Below are positions 47,925-58,700 of a DNA stretch of 64,000 nucleotides, piece after piece. The stretch is from the NCBI GenBank assembly GCA_018894105.1, contig CM032121.1:7482507-7546506 (forward strand), given 5' to 3'. The translations under genes were made by a program, and so were the position numbers. The notes under the pieces were generated by a model that ran no database searches, had not been told where the DNA came from, and saw only the letters and a list, made by a program, of their open reading frames with translations. Numbering within the stretch: position 1 is the stretch's first letter; each line of letters opens with the position of its first letter. Origin of the DNA: Jacaranda mimosifolia. Lineage: Eukaryota; Streptophyta; Magnoliopsida; Lamiales; Bignoniaceae.

Positions 47925-48954
47925 TGTCTAGACTACGGCTGTCAATGGATCGGATTTGAATCCGAATCCGATTTGAATCTGATCCGAATTTTAGGATTTT
48001 TATCCGATTAAAATGTCCGATGGATCAGATCCGATTATAAATATCCATAATCCGAAATAAGTAGATCGGATATGAAATTATACAATCCGATCTGATAAAA
48101 CTCCGAATCCGAATTTTATTAAATATATTATTAAATTGATAATTATATAGTATAAATTATATTAATGAAGACTTTTGACTGGAATGCAATATATGTGATA
48201 TTATAATTGATAATGCCCTAATTTTTTTATTTCCTTGAAGCAATTAATTTAATAAAGCAATTATATATATATATGTATGTTTCATAATATAGCCTAAATA
48301 CACAATTTATAATAGCTTATGTACTGTAAAATATACATTACCGAATGATCAATTTGATACAACCCCCATGGATTATGCCTTAAATCTTTAGCTTTTGCAA
48401 TGATATGATAAAAAGTTATGAAAAAAAATCTAAATTTGAGCTCTCTTAACTTTGTAAATATTATATTTGGATTAAAAGGTAATCTTGAAATCTCATATAA
48501 CATGTCTTATAAAACGGTTCTTTCTAATAATATAAAAATTTAAAGATCGCAAATTTTTTTAGACTTTCTTATCGAATCGGACTTTCTTATCGGGTTTCGA
48601 ATTTTTATCGGATCCGGACATGGAATTAGCATGCATAGATCCGATAGGACTCGGATTTGGATACGGATTCGGTTATATATACATGTTATCGGATTCGGAT
48701 TCGGATTCGGATTATCCTAATTTGATCCAAATCCGACCCGTTGACAGCCCTAGTCTAGACCCTCTCAAATTCAGATTTGAATATTGTTTCAGTTTATTGG
48801 TGAGAGGAGAGAAATATTTAATCGAAACTGATTCAGGTAATGGCAAGTTGCATCAATAATCAAACTCTGTGACTCAAATAGGTGTATGATGAATTAGTTA
48901 ATATAATGGTGTTCTAATATTCACAGTGTATAATCATGGGTAAATATTATTACA
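47690..48954 (+). repeat. copia-type LTR copy A, split by a hAT MITE
   Basis: It shares scattered blocks with 51687-52056: ATTCCAAAT..ACTTCTATTA, AGGCTAAATT, CCCAATTCTAGAAAG and, after the MITE, a TTCA.AGTGTAT.ATC.T segment ending TTACA. Directly after the end comes TTGGTACTAAAGCTG, resembling an initiator-Met tRNA primer binding site (TGGTATCAGAGC), so this looks like a 5' LTR. Its left edge is approximate. Confidence 0.6.
47934..48752. mobile_element. hAT-type MITE, 819 bp
   Basis: Flanked by a perfect 8-bp target duplication GTCTAGAC (47926-47933 and 48753-48760). The ends are TACGGCTGTCAATGGATCGG and, inverted, TAGGGCTGTCAACGGGTCGG. An 8-bp duplication with this TAGGGCTGTCAA terminus is typical of plant hAT elements. 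Subterminal regions are dense in CGGATT/AATCCG repeats and the interior is AT-rich and non-coding. It is nested in the copia-type LTR. Confidence 0.92.
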
Positions 48955-49299
48955 CTTGGTACTAAAGCTGCACACTATGGATTTAGAAACTTAATTACTT
49001 GTATTTTTTGAACTTTTTGTTCCATTATTGTGAACAAAATCTTTATATGTTAACAATGTTTTAATGGGCAAGAGTGAGTAGGATCTACTTTGGGTTAAGA
49101 TCTTTTAATCAAATTTTTTTGAAAATTTTTTGCCCCTCTGTGGCAGTTGGTAGATTTACCTAAGCGGGTGTTGTTTCAGCTATGAAATTCCTTCTGTTAG
49201 AAGACTATTGAAGACCTTAGAGGTATACCTTAGACTTACTGGTGGAATCCATATTAATAGGGTTTAGACTCAAGCCACTCCCTCTTGTCTATGAGTATT

Positions 49300-49600
49300 A
49301 GTGAACTATTGGACTAGAGTTAGCTTACAACCAGCAAGAAGGTATATACTATGCTGAGACATTTGGTCCAGTTACCAAGATGGCCATAGAGGATATGAAA
49401 CACGTTTCCCTGAGGTCTCCTATTGGTATATACTCAACCAAGGTTATGCCTTTTGGTCTATAAATCTTCAAAGAACTTCAGCATGAGGTTGAGTGCTATG
49501 TAAATGACCTCGTTCTACAACTTGAGTAAGACTGACCAGCTAGTTGCTGTTTATCACGCTAGGATGAGAATGAGAAAGAGGCTGCGAAGATTGCTTAATG
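49300..49600 (+). pseudogene. retroelement reverse transcriptase remnants
   Basis: A single short frame reads NQQEGIYYAETFGPVTKMA, which resembles copia reverse transcriptase. It continues into LRSPIGIYSTKVMPFGL, which resembles gypsy reverse transcriptase, and then stops. Beyond the stop, EVECYVNDLV resembles the YVDD active-site segment. The pieces are too short and broken to encode anything. They may be a decayed mosaic of two elements. Confidence 0.6.
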
Positions 49601-49800
49601 ATTATGGTGTAAAATTGCGACCTGAATCTGTAGTCTTAATTTTTCAGTTAGTTTTTGATAATATTAACATTAAAATTGAATTCAGTACCTTTGAAGATAT
49701 AAGAATCGACACCTTATTTGCGAATATTGGATCAGAAATAATCTTTTTTATTACATATCGTAGATTTTGAATTTTATAACTAGAAAACAGGTGAGAGGCA

Positions 49801-51686
49801 GGTCAAAATAACGATCCAATTTTACCGATCAAAATAGGTACGGGTTTTACTTTGATTCAAATTGAGTTGTCATTGATCCATAGACTGATTGTCCCAATGG
49901 TTCATCCTATTAATCTGAACACACCCACTCGTGCTGGAGGCGCGTGTGGGCACTTTCAATGTTCATTTTTTACATTGTTTTTGGCTCTATTTTCTATACT
50001 TGATCTTATGGTTGTTTTTATATTTTAACATGTTTAGTACTTATTTCTTATTTAGATTAACATACTTTAATGTGCAATTTATCATAGTTGTTCTGCAAAA
50101 AATCTAAAATTGGCTTTTGATATGTCATTTAAATTATCATGATTAATTATGTATTATTAACTCTCCTAAATTGCTTATGGACTTTGAGTACTCTCTATCT
50201 CCATTATATAAGCACTTAAGGAATCCAATTTCATGGAATCAATTGAATTGTTGGTTATATTAATTTTTCAGCCCTCTTGAATGGAATGCATTGACTCTTT
50301 TGATTTTCAAAAGTACCCTTTTGACTCTTTTTGCATGCATAAAGTGCGGTTGGCAATGCTGTTTTCCCCTCAAGAATAAATGCTATTTTACTTTATTTTA
50401 TGTGCCCTTGTACCCTTATTATCATATACTAGTTGGGGAATGATTCTTGAACTCGGTTATGTGTATATTTTAAGTTGAAATAATAGTTACACTAAAATAT
50501 TATGTCTATTGAGACTTGTATAATATGGTACATGCATATCTATTAATTGTTACAAAACTACTGCATATTTTTATACCAAAAAGGGTTACATGCAACAGAA
50601 TATTTTTATAATGTTCTAGGATGGAGCAAACCAACTATATTTGAAGTACTTTGTGTGAAGAGTTTGTCATGACATGTTTGGATTCTCAAATGAATAAGCT
50701 ATATATTGTCTCTAGCTTATTCTTGTTAATTGTTCCACTATAAAACAAATTCTTCACATTCTCATTGTTAATTGTGCCCAAAAGGACATGTTGTGTGTGA
50801 CCCACTCTACCCAAAGAGGAGTTTGTCATGACACACGTGGATTATCAGTTTATAAGCTAATATTGTTGTAATAGAATTTGGAACATATGAAGTTAGGCAA
50901 CATTGTGATAGTCTGATAGAGATAAAGGTTTCAGCTCTAGCTCAGTAACTATTGATAGGGGGTTGTGACTTATTGATTGGACTTGTTTCAAATCAATACG
51001 ATTAAAACTATTGAAATAGTGGGAGTTGTTTAATTTATTTCGTACGTGATTATCATTTAACTAATTTTTTTACCAATTAAATTGATTGATGTGCATCTTG
51101 ATGAACTCTTGGCTTAATTTGTATTTGTATGAACTGGCTTTCGTATATCTTATGCTTGGGCAATTGTCTTAAGAGATGGATATGTCTTGTAAATGACATC
51201 ATATTTTGTCCTAAGCATTGATAGAAGCATATATGTTTTCTTGTGAAGACTAATGATTTTCTTGGAGAACCTTATTCTTTTTAAAAATCGTTTTTTAAGA
51301 GAAAACCAAATGTAGTTTTTGGGGTTTCATATTGTTATCAAAATGTATTTAGTACGAGAAATATGAGGATTGACCATGGAATAGAATAAATTTAGGGTCA
51401 TAGTATGATCTGTTTCTGCTACACCACATCTAAATTTGTGTCAGTAGATTTGCTGATACTTGTGACCTTGGAAGGTTTGTCTTAATAGGGTACAATCACT
51501 TCTCCATAATCATACATCAGTAGTTTTATTGGATTGAATCATTTGATATGCTATCTCATTGTCATATTTGTTTTTTAACATGTGGTCACAATAGAAACTT
51601 TCTAATTTCGCCTGAGAATTGTTTTCTCGAAATATTTTTAAAACTTAAAGTTACAATTTGTAGTTTTCCAAGTGAGGGAATTTTGG
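49801..51686. other. decayed repetitive DNA
   Basis: No gene is recognised. A partial duplication around GAGTTTGTCATGACA (near 50660 and 50820), with similar flanks, suggests further LTR debris. Confidence 0.4.
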
Positions 51687-52056
51687 TGTTTTTTATTCCA
51701 AATTGCACTTCTATTATTGGATTGTGTTTTTTCACTAAATAGGCTAAATTGCAGTGTATGGACCATAACTTGCAAGGTCTACTTTTGTTATTGACCGAGG
51801 CATACTTTGTTTTGATCACTAGTTTAGGCCCAATTCTAGAAAGCCCGTAAAGGGAGTGTAACCCTTGCATTACACTATATATATTGAGTCCCTCTCTTCT
51901 TATTGAAAGTTGTTGAGAGAAGGAGATGACTTTGATTCGTTGATTTAGTCGTGTCAATCATCCAACTCAACTCTATCCCTCAAACAGGCATGATAAACCA
52001 ATTAATGTTATAGTGTTTTATATTCATAGTGTATCATCTTGGATAAATATTCTTAC
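51687..52056 (+). repeat. copia-type LTR copy B
   Basis: Starts TGTTTTTTATTCC and ends TCTTACA, homologous to copy A without the MITE. No internal coding region follows, so it may be a solo LTR. The flanking five bases do not match, so its boundaries are tentative. Confidence 0.5.
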
Positions 52057-52948
52057 ATCTTGGGGTTGTTGATTTTTGAACTAGTACATTTCCCCTGAAT
52101 TGCTCTTTCAGTTTTTATTTTATCTAATCTTTTTGTTTTAGTATTTGTTTTGCATTTCCACCCCTGTGGGATAGAGAAATTGAAGTTCTCTTCACAAACT
52201 TTCATCTTTCCTTTCATCTTTCCTCTTGTGTAATTCTGCGAACACACTGTTTTGAAGTGCTTCTTGAAGTAAAGGATTTGAATTGATTTAAGTGAAATTA
52301 TGGTCTGTAGTGACATGTGAAAAGTGCTTTGATATGATTTATAAATACTCTTTTGTGTCTTTGTGCTTATTGAGAGAAAACTATTTTACATTAATTTGAT
52401 TTATCTATTCTTAGAAATTCTTCTTCCTCAACATTAAATTATGAATTGATTTTATCTTTGCAAATATTTTTCCAGTTGAGGCAATTAGAGATACTTCCAT
52501 GGATTTTTGTCACGTGGATGCATTATGCATATCTAGGAAAAGAAAGACTTGATTTAAAAACAAAACCTAATTAACCTTTTTAGGCATTGAGGAGAGTGAT
52601 ATATGTGATAAATATGTGTGGTGTTTGTTGAACATTATGTCTGGTAGTGATACTCTTGCCTTGCAATTTTAATGTTATAACTTGTAAATAACAAAACTAT
52701 CAGTCATTGAGAGTAGATTGACACAATTTACTAAGCCCTAAAATGTTTGAATTATTTTAGTTTAAGTCAATGTCATCAATTTCTCTTAGGAAATTACTGC
52801 AACACTGAGGTAGTTACAATGACTTTGGATTTAGATATTTGCGGCAACAAAAATCAAAATTGTCAATAAGTCACACCATGATAAACTTACTGGATCATAT
52901 CTGCCGGTTAACATTTGTATTACAGCCACAAATAACTTTAAAAACTTA

Positions 52949-53339
52949 CGCTTTATTTGGTTTTCTTTTGGGTGTTTTAGGGGATATGTTTTGAGAGAAT
53001 GAATTTTGGGAGCGCCGGGGGGGTTTAGAGATTGTCTCAAGAGAAAATGGTGTGTTTAGTTTTATTTTGGGAGAAGATATTTTGTATCGTAAATGTAAAT
53101 GTCAAGCCAATACCTTTTGTCTGGTTGGTTAGTAGGATGAAGATGTGATTTTATATTTGTATTATGTATATATATATATATATGTCTAATAATCATATTT
53201 GTTTTTGGGAATGACAAGAAAGGGTATTTTGAGAATGTTTTGTGGTTGTTTTGGTAGTGCCCTTGGTGAATGAACTGAGGTGTTTTGTTTCATTTCCCCC
53301 ATTCGGAAATGATTTGACAAAATGAAACCAAACAAAGCC
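52949..53339 (+). mobile_element. MITE family 2, copy 2
   Basis: The ends are imperfect inverted repeats: CGCTTTATTTGGTTTTCTTT and AAAATGAAACCAAACAAAGC. Internal blocks (GATATGTTTTGAGAGAATGAAT, then AGATATTTTGTATCGTAA, then CCAATAC) parallel 27076-27363. Non-coding. Confidence 0.7.
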
Positions 53340-54431
53340 TCAGTGAGCATACCACAATGAAGTGAAATAAATATTGTTTAGGCCAAAGAAACTTGAGAAC
53401 AACAAAGATAAGGTTATTAGAGTTACTGTACCTCATTTCTTATTTCCACAATTACATCTGGGTTCTTTGAGTTGTATAAAAAATCTTGACAATTTCCTGA
53501 CCATGCTCATTCACTAAAATTATGAAAAGAATGCTAATGTTCTGGACATTGACATGTATAAAAACATGTATGAATGCACTTCTTTAGGTGGCTTTGCCAC
53601 CATGTCTAATGGTTGGATTGGGTTAATGGATATATGAAGTGAATTGTATACATGGTGAGGAAGACCTCGAATCAACTCGTTGCCTCTTGAATATAACAGA
53701 AAGATTCTTTCCTGTCCATTGGCGTTTGTGCCTGTGGCTCTTGATTATTCTTTTCTATCTAGGAAGTGTCATTGTTCTCTCACTCTTACTCCTCTCAATT
53801 GATTTTCTTGCCTTCAGTTTTCGCCAAAGGGCACTCTCTTTCTGGTTTACATGCACATTTTAGTATTTAATTTCTTTTTCCTTAAATTCTCTTGTCTGAA
53901 ACAATTTACTTTTCTACATATCAGTTAGTATCACAATTAGTTGTTCATTTTTTACTTGATTGTGATCTCTTGAAACAGTGCGGTACGGCCACCTTATTTC
54001 TCTCTCGCTGTTGCTGTTTTCCAGTTGGTTGTCCTGCTTGAGTTTTGAACAACAGGTCAGTCTCTTCATGGCACTAATTCGGCATATGAGCATCATGTTT
54101 AGCATTTTTCCATATTGTATGTTGAAAACAGCAGAATCTTTTTGTTTGTCATAATTTGCTGATAACTTGTTCTTTTCTGTATTTATGACTTGAAATTTGA
54201 TTTTTTGCATCAATCTTGTTTCATAGGATTGATTTGAGATATTTCATTCCTGTCCGACTGAATTTAGGGGTTACAAAATAGTGATTAACATGGCATATAG
54301 ATTTTTATTTTCAAACGACTATTCTGATCAAGAATTGATGTGATCACAGCAGAAACTATTTGCTTTTTTAAACAATGTTGTCAATGAAATGTTGATGATA
54401 CTATATTCAAACAGTGTAAACAATATACAGC

Positions 54432-54478
54432 AATCTCCAAGGATGGAATCTCCATTGCGTCTTCCATCCTTGGAGATT
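54432..54478. repeat. perfect 17-bp stem-loop
   Basis: AATCTCCAAGGATGGAA and its exact complement at 54462-54478 flank a 13-base loop. It is isolated in an AT-rich region upstream of HDA19. Confidence 0.85.
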
Positions 54479-55745
54479 TTCAATCCGTGGGGTTCTATAG
54501 AACACAGAGGCCAAGAAAAAGAAAATTAGAGGCTATTATGGTGCTCATGAAAAATGCCTTGGCAGAAAAATAAAACAAGTAAATTGAATATAATCAGAAG
54601 CAGCTAATCACCCCATGAATGCAGAGATGTTGCACCAAGGATTTGAGTCCCAAAATTGTGAGAAACAAGAAAAGATGTGTAAAAGTCAGTTGGCAGTTCT
54701 CTTACTCATTTACTGAAGAAGAGTACATGATTAGTTATAGATATCCAGACAATTCTTTCTGTTCCATTTAGGGCATAGAATGCTTAAGGCCGAGTTAACC
54801 AACAATTAACATAATTCCAGGCCAACTAGGGCTGCCAAAACCTTAATAAAACATATTATAGACAATATCCAGACTTTGGAGTGAAATACGGAAAAAAAGA
54901 ACATATCTAAACATATTATATAAAGACTTTTATACTGATAAATTTAAGAATGATTTGGGCTACAAAGTATTTTGGAACTGGTCCAGTGTTTTCATAGAAT
55001 ATATTCTCTTAGGCTTATTTTTCTTGATTCTTTGACAACTTGCTTTAATTTCAGTCAATTAACAATTTATGAGTGTTGTAGCATGCCATATATATGGTTA
55101 TAATGATGCATAATGCCTCATTTGGTGTATCTTAAGTCATTAACTTGGTACGTGGAAAGTAGTAAGAAGTAACATTGAACACTGTGATAAAGCCAATAAT
55201 GTATTGTAAACAATAAGTCATTCAATGTGCCAAGAAATATAATTACAAATCTGAAATGCAATAATATCCAGCTTAAGCTATCAGAATTACTTGATGACAG
55301 CCATGGTTTGCATTGACTATACCACCAAGATTCTGTCCAAATTATGTTTGTTATCTGTTGGGGTAAAGAGGTGAGTGAGTAAGAAATTTTTTCCTAATAT
55401 CCGACCTTTTTAGATGCTTCCTGCAAATAAGCTAATGATTTAGGTAACAGTGAATGGAGATATTTGTAGCTTCTTAAAGTTAGACTCCTTTCTTTGGTTA
55501 ATTATACGTACCTGCCCAATTGGTATATTAAAGCGTGCAATATTTATGTGAGCTAACATGTCACTATTTGTACTTTTTGCCATTTTGATTTCATCACAGC
55601 ATTTCTCAGTTTGTTCTGTTTTGGTTTTGGGTTAATAAGTAGCAACCTTGATGATCCACTTATTATCTAATTTGACCTTTCTTTGCCTCCTGTTGAGTAA
55701 TTCCCGTTTGAGTTGCCCTAGCTTGTATTTTTCATATGCAGGGCA

Positions 55746-58700
55746 ATGGATACTGGTGGTAATTCTTTACCATCTGGAGCAGATGGTTCGAAAAGAAAAG
55801 TGTGCTACTTCTATGAACCAGAGGTTGGAAATTACTATTATGCGCAAGGTCACCCAATGAAGCCACACAGAATGCGTATGACTCATGCACTCCTTGCCCA
55901 TTATGGATTACTGCAACACATGCATGTTTTGAAGCCCAATCCTGCTCGAGAGAAGGATCTTTGCAGGTTTCATGCAGATGAATATATCTCTTTCCTGAAA
56001 AGAGTCACCCCAGAGACACAACAAGATCAGTTGAGGCAGCTGAAGAGATTTAATGTTGGGGAAGATTGCCCTGTTTTTGACGGTCTTTATTCCTTCTGTC
56101 AAACTTATGCTGGAGGGTCCATTGGTGGTGCAGTGAAGCTAAATCATGGACATTGTGACATTGCAGTAAATTGGGCTGGTGGGTTGCACCATGCGAAGAA
56201 ATGTGAGGCTTCTGGTTTCTGCTACGTCAATGATATAGTGCTGGCCATTTTAGAGCTCCTCAAAACTCATGAGGTAGACAGATTTACCATACATTCCCAA
56301 GGAGACAGTTAATACTAAAATCACAATCATTATATGCATTACTATTCGTTTTCTATGAATCAAGGCATAATCAAACCATCATTTTTGATAGAATACCATA
56401 TCTAAGGCTAGTGTAAATCTTTAAAATACTAAAATGCTTTGCCGAGTGAAATTGGCGTGATAAATGAGAAATGTAAGTAAGTAGAGGCAATGAAATTGGC
56501 GGGAAGGAGAAAAGAGAGTAAGCCTTGCATTGCTTTGCAGAAAGACAAGGAAAGATTCTTAGGTGGCACGGGATCCCCTTAACTTGCATTAAAGTACAAG
56601 AAAGCAAACCGGGGAAGCTCTTGATCTTCTTACTGATAAACCAACGTTTAATGATTCAAAGTAAAGATTACATATAATGATCAGAAAGGGCGTTAGTCAG
56701 CAATAGAGAGCCCATATCAACGAAATCCTATCGCTTCGGGAGAACTGTTTTGGTTTAAGCTCACGACGGAGGAGCGTAGCAGCTCAACCAACCCTATCCC
56801 CTAACCCTCGGAAGACAATTTTAAGAAGACTTCAGGGACTATCAGGGAAAAAGCGGAAGTGTCTAAGGTCAGTCATCGAAAAAACACAGACAAAGGAAAA
56901 GGAAAATACAGGTGAAAGGCTTGGGTGGTACACCTTCTTCTTTCACTTGCAAAAACACGCCATAAGGCCGGCTTAAAGGAAAGTCTCATCCCTAGCTACT
57001 TTCTTTTGAGAATCCTAATACGCTTTCATTAGAGCTGTAGCTAATCCGCCCTAGTTTTGTTTTTATTTTCATTTTCAGTTTTCATTTCCATCAATTTTCA
57101 AAATGTTAGATAGTAGTTAGTGGAAATGAGTTGAAAATGAGCTTGTATTTGGATAGATTGTTGGAAAAGTAATGATTATGTTAGTTTTAGTATGTTGTAG
57201 GTGGAGAGATAGAAATAATGGAATAGAGAGAGAAGATGTATAGGTTATTGGAAGAAGATATATAGGTTATTGGGGAATGTGTTTTGAAAATAAAAATGAA
57301 AATGAAAATGAAAATGAAAATGAAAATGATGTTGGATGAAAATATATAAAAAGTGCTGTGTTTCATTTTTGGAATAGTGGAAAATGTGAAATGTGCTTTG
57401 AAAATGAAACCAAACAGACCCTAAGAGGTTGTAAGTTCTAGGATCAGGACATTAAATTGGTCTCTGTATACATACAACATGTGAATATTCCCTCTTCTAC
57501 GTCACAGTTGAATCTGTTTATGCTATTTGTGTGCCAATGATTGATATTGAAAAAGATCATCCCGGTGATAAAAGTGTCTTTCATTGCATTCTCTTGTTCC
57601 ATGTGACAGTAGGAACACGGTGCAAGTTGAATGCTTGGGCTTATTATGATCCTAACCTCATGTAAAAACCTGTTACTTTTGGTAAAGTTACATGACTTGA
57701 GAGCTTTTTGATTTTAGTAAAAACTGGAATTTTAATCTCCCCGTGATCTTGTGGCCTGCAGTCTGAAAAGGAAAAAGCAAAAGAATCTGTTTGTTATTCA
57801 AAGAGGTACTGTATGATAACAATATTCACAAATAAAAAGTTCCCCTTTAAGACCATGATTTAATAGTCTATTGCTGCTTTCTTGTCCAAGGAAACAAATC
57901 CAGTGATATTACTGCGATTGTCATTTAACACATGCGTTAGTTTAGGGCTCCACTGCTACTAAGTCAAATAGCATCACCAAAGCAGTGGTTCGGTGAATTA
58001 GACTATTTTCCCATTGTTAAGTCACTTTCTTAGTAATATCTTTTTTTATGTAATAGCATAACACCACCCATCAATAGTTTGGTCTTTTTACATTCCCAAA
58101 TTTGATTTGGTTTATGTTCCTATTGCAGCGGGTTTTGTACGTGGACATTGACATTCATCATGGTGATGGTGTTGAGGAAGCTTTTTATATCACGGACAGA
58201 GTAATGACAGTTTCATTTCATAAATTTGGAGATTATTTTCCTGGTACTGGGGACATACGAGATATTGGATTTGGGAAGGGCAAATATTACGCCCTTAATG
58301 TTCCATTAGATGATGGAATTGATGATGAAAGCTATCAATCCTTATTTAAGCCAATAATTGGTAAGGTGATGGAAGTTTTTAGGCCCGGAGCAGTGGTCTT
58401 ACAATGTGGCGCTGACTCCCTATCTGGGGATAGGTTAGGTTGCTTCAATCTCTCAGTTAAAGGTCATGCAGAGTGTGTGAGATTTATGAGATCTTTCAAT
58501 GTGCCACTTCTTTTGCTGGGTGGAGGTGGCTATACAATACGCAATGTTGCTCGTTGTTGGTGCTATGAGGTATGCTGTGTGCATATTTTGCATTTGAGTT
58601 TTAATGATTTTCCTAGGAATATCCAAAAAAAATAAAAAATAAAAAAATTATGACAATCATGATATTCTGTAGAGCTTCTCTCCTGGTTTTCTTATTAAAA

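Larger units (their letters stand above)
52057..55741. other. HDA19 upstream or leader-intron DNA
   Basis: Apart from the MITE at 52949-53339 and the hairpin at 54432-54478 I see no gene. The final bases, TTTTTCATATGCAG, are a good splice acceptor for the HDA19 coding exon. Confidence 0.5.

Noticed and set aside
56371..56607. 78-aa minus-strand ORF in HDA19 intron 1
   Set aside because: It overlaps an intron with no matching family and has no splice context.
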